Source: Chakrabartia godavariana
GTDB taxonomy: Bacteria; Pseudomonadota; Alphaproteobacteria; Sphingomonadales; Sphingomonadaceae
Length of the DNA stretch: 64,000 nt
Direction: 5' to 3'
Assembly (NCBI GenBank): GCA_005518185.1
Contig: RKSN01000003.1
Location: 310,001-374,000 of the forward strand
In this document: one piece after another, positions 1-14,774 of the stretch
Layout: each line of letters starts with the position of its first letter
Position numbering within the stretch: position 1 is the first letter of the stretch
Program-made: the position numbers and the translations under genes
Notes under the pieces: model-generated
What the model was told of the DNA's origin: nothing
Databases searched by the model: none
Seen by the model: only the letters and a program-made list of their open reading frames with translations

Positions 1-471
1 GCCTCCGGCACCGGCAATATGAAGTTCGCCCTCAATGGCGCGCTCACCATCGGAACGCTCGACGGTGCCAATATCGAGATGAAGGACCGCGTCGGCGACG
101 AGAACATCGTCATCTTCGGCCTGACCGCCGATGAAGTCGCCGAAAAGCGGGCCAATGGGTACAACCCGCGCGCGGCGATCGAAGCCTCGCGCGAGTTGAG
201 CCAAGCGGTCCATGCGATCGCCTCGGGCGTATTCTCACCCGATGACCCGCATCGCTATGCCGGGCTGATGGGCGGCATCTATGACAGCGACTGGTTCATG
301 CTCGCGGCCGATTTTGACAGCTATGCGGCCGCCCAGCGCGAGGTCGACCGGCGCTGGACAGACCCTGCCGGTTGGCGCACCTCGGCGATCAAGAACATTG
401 CCAATGTCGGCTGGTTCTCTTCGGACCGGACCATCGGCGAATATGCCCGCGACATCTGGAAGGTGCTGTGA
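1..471 (+). CDS. glgP: Glycogen phosphorylase, C-terminal part (5' end outside window)
   Basis: This is the last 156 codons of a glycogen/maltodextrin phosphorylase, which releases glucose-1-phosphate from alpha-1,4-glucan ends in the cytoplasm. The frame is open from base 1 and begins ASGTGNMKFALNGALTIGT, the family signature whose lysine (NMKF) binds pyridoxal phosphate. DGANIEM follows, as in known phosphorylases. The C-terminus (WFSSDRTIGEYARDIWKVL) is the usual family ending, so the 3' end is intact. Its TGA overlaps the GTG start of glgB (GTGA), so the two are translationally coupled at the head of the glycogen operon. The assignment is near certain; only the N-terminal catalytic half is missing from view. 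Confidence 0.96.
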   Translation, partial: ASGTGNMKFALNGALTIGTLDGANIEMKDRVGDENIVIFGLTADEVAEKRANGYNPRAAIEASRELSQAVHAIASGVFSPDDPHRYAGLMGGIYDSDWFMLAADFDSYAAAQREVDRRWTDPAGWRTSAIKNIANVGWFSSDRTIGEYARDIWKVL

Positions 472-2633
472 GACCATCGGGAGAGGCCATTTCCGCGCTG
501 CTGGACGGGACCCACGCCGATCCCTTCTCGCTGCTCGGCGTGCATGAGGGGCCGGAGGGCAGCTTTGCCCGCGCGATCCTGCCCGGCGCCGAACAGGCAA
601 GTGCCTTTACGCTGCGCGGCACCGCGCTCGGCAGCCTGACTCAGGTCGATCCGCGCGGGCTGTTCGAGGGCAAAATCCGGGGCAAGCCCAAGCCCGTCAA
701 ATATCGGTGCCGGGGCCATGGCCATGAATGGTGGGTGACCGACCCCTACAGCTTCGGTCCCGTGCTTGGCCCGATGGATGATTTCCTGATCAACGAAGGC
801 ACGCACCTCCGCCTGTTCGACAAGATGGGCGCGCATCTGATCGACCATGAGGGTGCAACCGGCATCCACTTCGCGGTCTGGGCGCCCAACGCGCGGCTCG
901 TCAGTCTTGTCGGCGATTTCAATGACTGGGACGCCCGCCGCCACCCGATGCGCCGCCGCACCGACATTGGCGTGTGGGAAATCTTCCTGCCCGATTTGGG
1001 GCTTGGCCGCGCCTACAAGTTCCATATCGTCGCCGCAGACGGCACCGTCCTGCCGCTCAAGGCGGACCCCTATGCCTTTGCGGCCGAACTGCGCCCCAAG
1101 ACCGCGTCGGTCACCGCGCGTCCGGGCAAGCCCGACTGGGGCGATGACGCGCACAAGGGGCATTGGGCGAACACCGACCCCCGCCGCGCACCGATGTCGA
1201 TCTATGAGGTTCATCCCGGATCCTGGCAGCGCGACGCCAATGGCTGGTTCCTGCACTGGGACGAAATGGCCGAGCGGCTGATCCCTTATGTCGTCGACAT
1301 GGGCTTTACCCATATCGAGTTCATGCCGGTGTCCGAACACCCCTATGACCCGTCCTGGGGCTATCAGACGACCGGCCTGTATGCGCCGTCCGCGCGCTTT
1401 GGCGATCCGGCCGGATTTGCCCGCTTCGTCGATGGCGCGCACCGGGCGGGCCTGTCGGTCCTGATCGACTGGGTGCCCGCGCACTTTCCGACCGATGAGC
1501 ATGGCCTGGCCCGGTTCGACGGCACCGCGCTTTATGAACATGAGGACCCAAGGCTCGGCTTCCATCCTGACTGGAACACCGCGATCTACAATTTCGGGCG
1601 GCGCGAGGTCGCGTCCTTCCTCGTCAACAACGCGCTGTTCTGGGCCGAACAATATCATGTCGACGGGCTGCGCGTGGATGCCGTCGCGTCGATGCTCTAC
1701 CGCGATTACAGCCGCAAGGCAGGCGAGTGGATCCCCAATGAGGCAGGCGGGCGCGAGAACTGGGAAGCGGTTGCGTTCCTGCGCGACATGAACCGGGCGC
1801 TCTATGGCCTGCACCGCGGCGTCATCACCATTGCCGAGGAAAGCACGGCCTGGCCCGGCGTCACCCTGCCCGCGCATGAGGAGGAAGCTGCAACCAATCT
1901 GGGCTTTGGCTTCAAATGGAACATGGGCTTCATGCACGACACGCTGACCTACATGGCGCGTGACCCAGCGCACCGGAAGCACCACCATGACGAGATCACC
2001 TTCGGCCTGATGTACGCGTTCAGCGAGAATTTCGTCCTGCCGCTGAGCCATGACGAGGTCGTCCATGGCAAGGGCAGCCTGCTTACCAAGATGAGCGGCG
2101 ATGACTGGCAGAAATTCGCCAATCTGCGCGCCTATTACGGCCTCATGTGGGGTTATCCGGGCAAGAAGCTGCTCTTCATGGGGCAGGAGTTCGCCCAGCG
2201 CCGCGAATGGAGCGAAGAGCGCGCGCTCGACTGGGATCTGCTTTCAGCCCCCGCACATGAGGGGGTGCGCCTGCTCGTGCGCGACCTCAACCGGGTCTAT
2301 GCGAACCGGCCCGCGCTCCACGCCCGCGATTGCGAGGGCGACGGCTTTGAGTGGCTCGTCGTCGATGATGCGGCGGCGTCGGTCTTTGCCTGGCTGCGCA
2401 AGGCACCGGGCGCGGCGCCCATCGCGATCATCTCCAACATGACGCCGGTGCTGCACGATCATTACCGCCTGCCGCTGCCGCATGACGGGCTGTGGCGCGA
2501 GATCATCAACACCGATGCCGCGCTCTATGGCGGCAGCGGACAGGGCAATATGGGCACCGTCACGGTGCAGGAAGGCGCGGCGCATGTCGTCCTGCCGCCG
2601 CTGGCGACGATCATGCTGGAATTTGAGGGATAA
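468..2633 (+). CDS. glgB: 1,4-alpha-glucan branching enzyme
   Basis: Transfers alpha-1,4 oligoglucan segments to make alpha-1,6 branches in glycogen. The chosen GTG start overlaps the glgP stop and gives 721 residues, close to the 728 of E. coli GlgB; the frame is open upstream but that part is antisense-like and non-homologous. The order is an N-terminal carbohydrate-binding region, a CBM48 module (HFAVWAPNARLVSLVGDFNDW), and a GH13 barrel. The catalytic nucleophile is Asp404 in DGLRVDAV and the acid/base is Glu457 in TIAEEST. LSHDEVVHGKGS is the third conserved GH13 region, and an all-beta C-terminal domain ends in LEFEG. It is the second gene of the glg operon, followed by glgC after 24 bp. 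Confidence 0.97.
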   Translation: MRPSGEAISALLDGTHADPFSLLGVHEGPEGSFARAILPGAEQASAFTLRGTALGSLTQVDPRGLFEGKIRGKPKPVKYRCRGHGHEWWVTDPYSFGPVLGPMDDFLINEGTHLRLFDKMGAHLIDHEGATGIHFAVWAPNARLVSLVGDFNDWDARRHPMRRRTDIGVWEIFLPDLGLGRAYKFHIVAADGTVLPLKADPYAFAAELRPKTASVTARPGKPDWGDDAHKGHWANTDPRRAPMSIYEVHPGSWQRDANGWFLHWDEMAERLIPYVVDMGFTHIEFMPVSEHPYDPSWGYQTTGLYAPSARFGDPAGFARFVDGAHRAGLSVLIDWVPAHFPTDEHGLARFDGTALYEHEDPRLGFHPDWNTAIYNFGRREVASFLVNNALFWAEQYHVDGLRVDAVASMLYRDYSRKAGEWIPNEAGGRENWEAVAFLRDMNRALYGLHRGVITIAEESTAWPGVTLPAHEEEAATNLGFGFKWNMGFMHDTLTYMARDPAHRKHHHDEITFGLMYAFSENFVLPLSHDEVVHGKGSLLTKMSGDDWQKFANLRAYYGLMWGYPGKKLLFMGQEFAQRREWSEERALDWDLLSAPAHEGVRLLVRDLNRVYANRPALHARDCEGDGFEWLVVDDAAASVFAWLRKAPGAAPIAIISNMTPVLHDHYRLPLPHDGLWREIINTDAALYGGSGQGNMGTVTVQEGAAHVVLPPLATIMLEFEG

Positions 2634-2657
2634 CCGCCGATTGGGAGGGTGCGGAAG

Positions 2658-3916
2658 ATGGATGTGAAGAGACAGTCGCCATTGGCGCGTGATGCCATGG
2701 CCTATGTGTTGGCGGGTGGCCGGGGAAGCCGCCTGATGGAACTGACCGACCGGCGCGCCAAGCCCGCGGTCTATTTTGGCGGCATGAGCCGGATCATCGA
2801 CTTTGCGCTGTCCAACGCGATCAATTCGGGCATCCGTCGCATCGGTGTCGCGACGCAGTACAAGGCCCACTCGCTGATCCGGCACATGCAGCGTGCGTGG
2901 AACTTCATGCGGCCCGAGCGCAACGAAAGCTTCGACATCCTGCCCGCCTCGCAGCGCATCGATGAGATGCACTGGTATGAAGGCACGGCCGATGCCGTGT
3001 TCCAGAACATCGACATCATCGAAAGCTATGCGCCCAAATATATGGTCATCCTGGCGGGCGACCACATCTACAAGATGGACTATGAGTTGATGCTGCAGCA
3101 GCACGTCAATTCGGGCGCGGACGTCACGGTCGGCTGCCTCGTCGTGCCGAAGAAGGACGCGAGCGGCTTTGGCGTGATGGCGGTCGACGAGAACAGCGTC
3201 ATCACCGACTTTGTCGAAAAGCCGAAGAATCCGCCCGCCATGCCGGGCAACCCCGACATGGCGCTCGCCTCCATGGGCATCTATGTCTTTGAGACGCAGT
3301 TCCTGTTCGACCAGCTCCGCCGCGATGCCGAGACGCCGGACTCCAAGCGCGATTTTGGCGGCGACATCATTCCGTACATCGTGAAACACGGAAAGGCCGT
3401 CGCCCACAAGTTCACCGACAGCTGCATCCGCGCGGCCGAGGAGATCGAGGAATATTGGCGCGACGTCGGGACGCTCGACGCCTATTTCGAGGCCAATCTG
3501 GACCTCACCGATGTCGTCCCGAAGCTCAACATGTATGACCGCGACTGGCGCATCTGGACCGATCAGGTCGTCGCCGCGCCCGCCAAGTTCGTGCACGATG
3601 AGGAAGGCCGCCGGGGTCACGCCATCTCCTCGCTGATCAGCCAGGACTGCATCGTCTCCGGCGCAACGGCGCATCGCAGCCTGCTCTTCACCGGGGTCAA
3701 GATGGGGTCCTTCTCCAGCGTCAGCGAAGGCGTGATCCTGCCTTATTCGAACATCGGCCGCGGCGCGCGGCTGAGCAAAGTCATCATCGATTCCGGCGTG
3801 CGCATTCCCGAAAACCTTGTCGTCGGCGAAGACCCGATCCTGGATGCCAAGCGCTTCCGCCGGACCGAAAACGGCGTCTGCCTTATCACCAAGCCGATGA
3901 TTGACCGGCTGACAGC

Positions 3917-3920
<4 letters not shown>
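2658..3920 (+). CDS. glgC: Glucose-1-phosphate adenylyltransferase (ADP-glucose pyrophosphorylase)
   Basis: Makes ADP-glucose from ATP and glucose-1-phosphate, normally the regulated committed step of glycogen synthesis. The ATG at 2658 is preferred over a GTG nine bases earlier because GGGAGGG at 2643-2649 lies 8 nt upstream of it. The protein is 420 residues, a normal length. The nucleotidyltransferase signature [20 protein letters not shown] is followed by KPAVYFGG and the substrate-binding [17 protein letters not shown] is the glucose-1-phosphate region. A left-handed beta-helix C-terminal part follows. The stop overlaps the ATG of glgA (ATGA), implying coupled translation with the enzyme that uses its product. 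Confidence 0.97.
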
Positions 3921-8784
<4,864 letters not shown>

Positions 8785-8801
<17 letters not shown>

Positions 8802-10272
8802 GATCGCGCGCGGCTTCGACCGTGCCAGACCGCAGGCCCAGACCGTTGACGAGTCGCTGCAGGCGGCGCCGCAGGGTCGGTTCATCAAGTGCGGCAAGAT
8901 CCGGCGGCAGGTGCAGGATCAGCTGGCCATTGCGGATGCGGGGCAGGCTGCGGGCGAGCACCGCCGTGGAGCCGCCGGCGAGACGATCCGCCAGCCGGAT
9001 CGCGAGGCCCCAGTTGCGGCCCGCCTCCAGCTCGGCGGTCGGCGCCAGCGCGAGGAGCGACGGCGGAAACTGAAGATCGCCGCCCAGCCCAACATGCAGC
9101 GCCATCGCCATCGTCGCGCGTTCGATTGCGGTCACGCCAAGCCAATTGCCGTGGAGTGCCATTTCCTCGCCCGTCAGCGCGCGGAAGGCGGGCGTGCTGG
9201 ACCAGCCGACGCCTGCAATCTGGCAGACGGCGCGGCGCAACCGGCGCTGCGGCGCGGGCTCGGCATCGAACAGGACGTCGAGCCAGTCGGCCATCGCATC
9301 GCCATAGCCCGGCGGCTGCTGGTGATCGGCGGTCGCAAAGGCGACCCCTTCCGCCAGCGGATCGAGCGCCTTTTGCGCGGGCGACAGTGCATCGAACAGC
9401 AGGCCTTCACGCAGGCCGAACGGACAGATCACCAGCGTCGACGGCTTCAGCAGCATCGAGAGCACAAGGAGCAGCTGCGCCGTGGCGAGCAGAAGCGGAA
9501 CGCGTGCCGACGGCATTTCGGGAATGGCCTTGAGCTCCGCCGCCGACATGCCCGCGATGGTCTCGGCGAGCCCCGCGACATGCGCGGGCGCAATCTCATA
9601 ACGGGCGAGCACCGGCAGCGGATAGCCATGAGCCTGCATGTGCACGCGGGCCAGCGCGCGCCACGGACCGCCGACGAGATGGAGCGGGCGCCCCTTGCAC
9701 GCGTCCAGCCAGCCAATCGGCCGCAGCCCCTTGCGGACTGCCTCCTCAAGCGCGGTCCGGCCCGATTCAGCCAGCGCCTTGGCCTTGATCGCGCCGATCG
9801 CGATCGACCCGGTTTCGGTGACGTCGCCATGTTCGATGCGCGACAGATCAAGGCTGCCCCCGCCCAGATCAGCGACCAGACCATCGGCATCGGGGATGGC
9901 GGAGAGCACGCCATAGCCCGAACAGCGCGCCTCTTCCTTCCCCGACAGGAGCTCGACCTTCAGCCCGAGCGCGCGGACCCTGTCCAGAAAGGCAGCGCCA
10001 TTGCTCGCCTCGCGCACGGCTGCTGTGGCCACCACGCGCAGCCAGCCCACGCCCCAGGCTTCGGCGATGAGGCGGAAGCGTTCCAGCCCGCGCAGGGCCA
10101 TGCCGATCGCATCGTCATGCAGCCGCCCGTCCTTGACGACACCCGCGCCAAGCCCGGCCGACAGCTTTTCATTGTAGAGAACGACAGGCGCGCGCAGGGC
10201 GCCCCCAAAAACGACCAAGCGGACGGAGTTGGACCCGATGTCGATTACGGCTCTGCGCTGATTCCCATTCAC
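8785..10272 (-). CDS. ppx: Exopolyphosphatase, Ppx/GppA family
   Basis: Hydrolyses terminal phosphate from inorganic polyphosphate; GppA-type pppGpp hydrolysis is the alternative activity of the family. It has 495 residues. The N-terminal actin-like ATPase fold begins [17 protein letters not shown], followed by [20 protein letters not shown], the second phosphate-binding loop. The C-terminal helical region continues to ARDLSPAA. The start is a GTG whose bases overlap the ppk1 stop (GTGA), so the polyP-making and polyP-degrading enzymes are coupled. A nearby ATG at 10268 is in another frame. Pairing with ppk1 favours the Ppx role. Confidence 0.93.
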
Positions 10273-12422
10273 CGTTTCCCGTTTAGGACGAGTTTGGGCA
10301 CGGCGCCAGTGCTGCCAAGCGCCGCCCCGCGCCCGGAAAGCGACGGGTTGGTCATGAAATAGCGATGCAGGTTAAAGGGCTCATCCCCCGGCGCGGCGCG
10401 TTCATAGCTGCCATCGGGCTTGAGGTACCAGCTCTGTTCGGTGTCGATCAGGTTGGCGACCATCACCTGATCGAGCACCTGATCGTGCACGGTCGGGTTG
10501 CGGATGGGCAGGGCATATTCGACGCGACGGTCAAAGTTGCGCGGCATCCAGTCGGCCGAGGAGATGAACACCTCCGCCTTGTTGTTGGGCAGCACATTGC
10601 CATTGCCGAACGCCCAGATGCGGCTGTGTTCCAGAAACCGCCCGACGATCGACTTGACGCGGATATTCTCGGACAGGCCTTCGACGCCGGGGCGCAGGCA
10701 GCACACGCCGCGGATGATCAGCTCGATGCGGACACCAGCGGTGCTCGCCTCGTAGAGCTTGTCGATCACCGCGCGGTCGGCGAGCGAATTCATCTTCGCC
10801 CAGATCATGCCCGTCTTCCCGGCGCGCGCATTGGCGATCTCGCGGTCGATCAGACCGATCAGCTTGGCCCGCAAGTGGCTCGGGCTGATCGTGATGTATT
10901 TGAGTTCGGGCGGCTCGACATAGCCGGTGATGTAATTGAACACCTGTGCTGCATCGCGGCCCAGCGCCGGGTCCGCCGTGAAATAGCTGAGGTCGGTGTA
11001 GATGCGTGCCGTGACCGGATGATAGTTGCCCGTGCCGAAGTGGCAGTAGGTCCGGAAATTGCGCCCCTCGCGCCGGACGACCATCGAGATTTTGGCGTGC
11101 GTCTTCCAGTCGATGAAGCCGTAGACGACCTGCACGCCCGAGCGTTCAAGCTGCGAGGCCCATTGCAGATTCTGTTCCTCGTCGAAGCGCGCCTTCAGCT
11201 CGACGACGGCGGTCACCGACTTGCCGGCTTCGGCCGCATCGCACAGCGCGCGCACGATCGCCGACTGCTTGCCCGCGCGGTAGAGCGTCTGCTTGATGGC
11301 GACGACATTGGGGTCGGCCGCCGCCTGGCTCAGAAAGGCGAGAACGACGTCGAACGCCTCATAAGGATGGTGGACAACGATGTCCTTCTGCCGGATCGCG
11401 GCGAAGCAATCGCCATCATGTTCGCGGATGCGTTCGGGGAAGCGCGGCGAATAGGGCGGGAATTTGAGGTCGGGCCGGTCCTCGTCGACCAGCTGGCTGA
11501 GCGCGACAATGCCAAGGATCCCGTCGGTTTCGGCGATCGTAACTTCCTCGCCGCCCAGTTCCTTGCGGATCAGCACCTCAAGCGCTTCAGGCATGTCATG
11601 TTCGGCCTCAAGCCGGATCACCCGGCCACGGCGGCGGCGCTTGATCGCGCTGCGGAAGAAACGGACGAGATCTTCGGCCTCTTCCTCCAGTTCGATATCG
11701 CTGTCGCGGATGACGCGGAACAGGCCCGACCCGAGCAGGTCAAATCCGGGGAAGAGCAGCGCCGCATGCAGGCGGATCATTTCCTCGATCGTGACATAGG
11801 TTTCAGACTGTCCCGGCACGCGCACGAAGCGCGGCAGGGTCGCCGGGATCATGATGAGCTCACGGATTTCCTCCTCATCCGACTGGCGCTTCAGGTCGAA
11901 GATCATCGACAGGCCGAGATTGGGGATGAAGGGGAACGGGTGCGCGGGATCAAGCGCCTGCAAGGTCAGGATCGGGAAAATCTCGTCGCGGAAATAGGTT
12001 TCGAGCGCGGCGCGCGATGCCTGTGGCACGTCTGCCCCCGACAGCACGCGGATGCCCTGGGCGGCCAGTTCGACGCGAAGCTCCCGCCAGAGCGCTTGCT
12101 GGTCCGCCATCAGCCGGTCGGCTTCCTGCCCGATCAGTTCCAGCTGCTGCGCCGGCTTCAGACTGTCGATCGACATTTCCTCGATGCCGCGCATCTGCTG
12201 GCCGCGCAGACCCGCCACGCGCACCATGAAGAATTCGTCCAGATTGCCGCCCGAGATGGACAGGAAGCGCATCCGCTCCAGCAGGGGATGATGCGGGTTC
12301 TGCGCCTCTTCAAGGACGCGGCGGTTGAACTTCAGCCAGCTCACTTCCCGGTTGAAATAGCGGCCAATGGTGGCGGGCTTTTCGGTGGTGGCGGTACGGG
12401 TGGTCGATACGCTTGCGGTCAT
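10269..12422 (-). CDS. ppk1: Polyphosphate kinase 1
   Basis: Reversibly polymerises the gamma-phosphate of ATP into inorganic polyphosphate. It has 717 residues, typical for PPK1. The N-terminal domain begins after a short Thr-rich leader ([19 protein letters not shown]). The head and two catalytic domains follow. His461 in [19 protein letters not shown] matches the autophosphorylated histidine of E. coli PPK (His435), and LEHSRIWAF carries the second conserved histidine. [17 protein letters not shown] is also conserved. It lies 44 bp downstream of hemN on the same strand, with no obvious terminator between, and is coupled to ppx. I see no convincing Pho box upstream. Confidence 0.97.
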   Translation of the reverse strand: MTASVSTTRTATTEKPATIGRYFNREVSWLKFNRRVLEEAQNPHHPLLERMRFLSISGGNLDEFFMVRVAGLRGQQMRGIEEMSIDSLKPAQQLELIGQEADRLMADQQALWRELRVELAAQGIRVLSGADVPQASRAALETYFRDEIFPILTLQALDPAHPFPFIPNLGLSMIFDLKRQSDEEEIRELIMIPATLPRFVRVPGQSETYVTIEEMIRLHAALLFPGFDLLGSGLFRVIRDSDIELEEEAEDLVRFFRSAIKRRRRGRVIRLEAEHDMPEALEVLIRKELGGEEVTIAETDGILGIVALSQLVDEDRPDLKFPPYSPRFPERIREHDGDCFAAIRQKDIVVHHPYEAFDVVLAFLSQAAADPNVVAIKQTLYRAGKQSAIVRALCDAAEAGKSVTAVVELKARFDEEQNLQWASQLERSGVQVVYGFIDWKTHAKISMVVRREGRNFRTYCHFGTGNYHPVTARIYTDLSYFTADPALGRDAAQVFNYITGYVEPPELKYITISPSHLRAKLIGLIDREIANARAGKTGMIWAKMNSLADRAVIDKLYEASTAGVRIELIIRGVCCLRPGVEGLSENIRVKSIVGRFLEHSRIWAFGNGNVLPNNKAEVFISSADWMPRNFDRRVEYALPIRNPTVHDQVLDQVMVANLIDTEQSWYLKPDGSYERAAPGDEPFNLHRYFMTNPSLSGRGAALGSTGAVPKLVLNGKR

Positions 12423-12466
12423 GGGATGCCAAACTGTTGAACAAACAGATTAGCACTATCTTTGTA

Positions 12467-13795
12467 TTATGAAAGATTTCCGACACTTTTGTCCGCTTGG
12501 GCATGGCGATCAAAGGCCGCGGCGATGTTGCGCGCATAGGGGCGCCCCCGATCGGTGATGACCAGCCGGTCCCCGGTGCGCTCGACAATGCCGAGCGAGG
12601 CGAAGTCCGAAAGCCGCGCGGTCAGCTCCTCATCCAGCAGATCGGGGTCGAGCCGGGCGGTCAGTTGGCACAAGAGCTGTTCGATCAGCGCGCCGCGCCG
12701 CTGGTCCTCCGGGCGAAGCTGCACGCCGCGCGCGGCGGCAAGGCTGCCGCCTGCAATCCGTTCGCGATAGGCGCCGGGGTTCTTCTCATTTTGGAGGATG
12801 ACATCGGGAAAGAGGCTGATCGCGCTGGCGCCGAGCCCGATGAGCACATTGGCCTGGTCTTCGGTGAAGCCCTGAAAATTGCGCCGGACGCGGCCCTGCG
12901 TCGCAGCCAGCGCCAGCGGGTCATCGGGCAGGGCAAAGTGATCAAAGCCAATCGGGACATAACCAGCCGCGGCCAGCCGTTCATGCCCATGCGCCGCCTG
13001 TTCGAAGCGCTCCTGCGGTCCGGGCAGCGCCGTCACGTCGATGCGGCGCTGACGCGGAAACATCTGCGGCACATGGGCATAGCCGAACAGGGCGATCCGG
13101 CTGGGCTGCAGGCGGATGACCTCATCCAGCGTCGCATCCAGCTTTTCGATGGTCTGGAACGGCAGTCCGTACATCAGGTCAAAATTGACCGCCTTGATCC
13201 CCCGGGCCTTAAGCGCTGACATGCAGGTCTCGATCATGTCGACGGGCTGGATGCGCCCGATATTCGCCTGAATGTCAGGGTCGAAACTCTGCACGCCAAA
13301 GCTGACGCGCGTCACCTGCGCGATGGCGAGCGTCATGGCCCATTCGCGGGTGAAGGCGCGCGGATCGATCTCCACCGAGACATCGGGCGAGGCGCCTGCC
13401 CCGAAGATCGTCACGAGCCGGTCCACGATGCGCACGAAATCAATCGGCGCAATCGCATTGGGGCTGCCGCCGCCAAAGGCGATCCGGTGCAGCTTCCCGC
13501 GCCCGCCCAGCATCTTGGCGACGAGCGAGATCTCCGCCTCAAGCGCGGTGAGATAGGCGGCAAGCCGGTGGGCCTTGCCCGCCGCACCCGTGTTGCAACC
13601 GCAATACCAGCAGATCTGCTGGCAATAAGGGATGTGCAGATAGAGCGAGAGCGGTGTGCCAGCTGCCACGCCATTGAGCGCGCGCGCCTGATCCGTCGCC
13701 CCGACATCCTCGCGGAACGCCGTCGCGGGCGGATAGCTCGTGTAGCGCGGAACGGGCCGCTCAATCAGGTGGGGCAGGTAAGGCCACATTGGCAC
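12467..13795 (-). CDS. hemN: Oxygen-independent coproporphyrinogen III oxidase (radical SAM)
   Basis: Oxidatively decarboxylates coproporphyrinogen III to protoporphyrinogen IX without oxygen, for haem synthesis under low oxygen. It has 442 residues. The radical-SAM cluster motif is Cys58-x3-Cys62-x2-Cys65 (PYCQQICWYCGC), with the extra cysteine after it that distinguishes HemN from HemW-like proteins. GGGSPN, the glycine motif for SAM, follows. VPRYTSYPPATAF at the N-terminus is HemN-specific. The start is GTG at 13795 or ATG two codons later at 13789; neither has a strong ribosome-binding site. A perfect FNR-type box is centred 36-42 bp upstream, fitting anaerobic control. Confidence 0.95.
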   Translation of the reverse strand: MPMWPYLPHLIERPVPRYTSYPPATAFREDVGATDQARALNGVAAGTPLSLYLHIPYCQQICWYCGCNTGAAGKAHRLAAYLTALEAEISLVAKMLGGRGKLHRIAFGGGSPNAIAPIDFVRIVDRLVTIFGAGASPDVSVEIDPRAFTREWAMTLAIAQVTRVSFGVQSFDPDIQANIGRIQPVDMIETCMSALKARGIKAVNFDLMYGLPFQTIEKLDATLDEVIRLQPSRIALFGYAHVPQMFPRQRRIDVTALPGPQERFEQAAHGHERLAAAGYVPIGFDHFALPDDPLALAATQGRVRRNFQGFTEDQANVLIGLGASAISLFPDVILQNEKNPGAYRERIAGGSLAAARGVQLRPEDQRRGALIEQLLCQLTARLDPDLLDEELTARLSDFASLGIVERTGDRLVITDRGRPYARNIAAAFDRHAQADKSVGNLS

Positions 13796-13824
13796 AGGGG
13801 TAGGAAATCCGCCGCGCAGCCGCT

Positions 13825-13838
13825 TTGACCTCGATCAA
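13825..13838. promoter_or_regulatory. FNR/FixK-type operator between hemN and usp
   Basis: The 14-bp sequence TTGACCTCGATCAA is a perfect TTGA-N6-TCAA palindrome, the binding site of FNR/FnrL/FixK proteins. It sits in the 125-bp divergent gap between hemN and the universal stress gene. If it activates usp from the usual -41.5 position, transcription would start near 13873, and a weak -10-like TGATAG lies at 13861-13866, exactly 12 bases earlier. For hemN the same rule places the start near 13790, next to the ATG at 13789. A Crp/Fnr regulator that could bind it is encoded at 23.6-24.3 kb. Confidence 0.85.
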
Positions 13839-13920
13839 CAAACTTCTTGCGTCCGGTCAATGATAGCGGGGTCGAGGGCGCGCATCGTGACGCTGCGACA
13901 CAACAAGAAAGGAAGCGGCC

Positions 13921-14733
13921 ATGAAATCGGTCTTGCTCCACATATTCGAGGATGAAGCTCTGAACGACCGCCTGTCGGTCGCGCTGGATGTCTGCCGTGC
14001 GCATGACGCGCACCTGACCTGTGCTTATGTCACGCCCTTTGCCTCTTATGTCGGGCTTGACCCGATGGGCGGCGTGTTCACGAGCAGCGCGCTGGTCGAC
14101 AGTCTGCGTGAGGCCGAAGACCGCGTGCGGGCGCAGGTGGAAAGCCGTCTCGCGCATGAGGATGTGCGCTGGGACTGGCAGTCCTTCGATGGCGACCCGG
14201 CCCAGACGCTCATCTCCGCCTCCTCGCTCGCCGACCTTGTCATCCTGAGCCAGGCGGGCCGCGACCGCGTGTCGGCCACCACGCCGCTGCCGATTGTCGA
14301 TGTGGTGGCGGTGAATGCCGGGTGCGCAGTCCTCGTCGTGCCGACGGGCGTCAACCGCTATGATGCCAAGGCGCCGGTCGTTGTCGGCTGGAACGCGTCG
14401 GAGGAAGCCGCGCGGGCCATTCGCGACGCGCTTCCCGCGCTGCAGCTCGCCGCCGCTGTCACGCTCGTCAGCGTCGGCGAAGAGGGCGAGGATTACCCCT
14501 CCACCGATGCGTCGGCCTATCTGTCGCGGCACGGTGTCGGGTCCGATCTGCGCACCTTTGCCGAAGGAGACGGCGCCGCCGATGCCCTCCTCCAGAGCGT
14601 CGCCGCAGAGCTTGGCGCGGGCGCCATCCTGATCGGTGCCTATGGCCATTCGCGGCTGCGCGAAACGCTTCTGGGCGGCGTCACCCGCCGTCTGGCGACC
14701 CAGTCCCGCATCCCCGTCCTTCTCGGACGGTGA
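13921..14733 (+). CDS. Universal stress protein, UspA family, likely tandem-domain
   Basis: A 270-residue cytoplasmic protein of the UspA superfamily. The ATP-binding signature G-x2-G-x9-G-(S/T) is recognisable at the C-terminus (GAYGHSRLRETLLGGVTR). The N-terminal half (VLLHIFEDEALNDRLSVALD, and LADLVILSQAG) looks like a diverged first Usp domain, giving the tandem architecture. AAGGAAGC just before the ATG is a good ribosome-binding site. It follows the FNR-type box, so induction under low oxygen is likely; several two-domain Usp proteins of proteobacteria are controlled this way. The OmpW-type gene starts 41 bp downstream and may be co-transcribed. Its exact role cannot be read from sequence. 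Confidence 0.9.
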   Translation: MKSVLLHIFEDEALNDRLSVALDVCRAHDAHLTCAYVTPFASYVGLDPMGGVFTSSALVDSLREAEDRVRAQVESRLAHEDVRWDWQSFDGDPAQTLISASSLADLVILSQAGRDRVSATTPLPIVDVVAVNAGCAVLVVPTGVNRYDAKAPVVVGWNASEEAARAIRDALPALQLAAAVTLVSVGEEGEDYPSTDASAYLSRHGVGSDLRTFAEGDGAADALLQSVAAELGAGAILIGAYGHSRLRETLLGGVTRRLATQSRIPVLLGR

Positions 14734-14774
14734 GGCGATCCAACAATTTCACTGCTCATCAAAGGAGATAACTC

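Noticed and set aside
321-3674. Long open frames antisense to glgB and glgC
   Set aside because: High G+C coding DNA keeps antisense frames open. The translations are Arg/Gly/Asp-rich without any family motif, while the sense genes are unmistakable.
12423-12466. Pho box upstream of ppk1
   Set aside because: Only a short CTGTT...AACAG inverted repeat is present; no two direct CTGTCAT-like repeats can be found.
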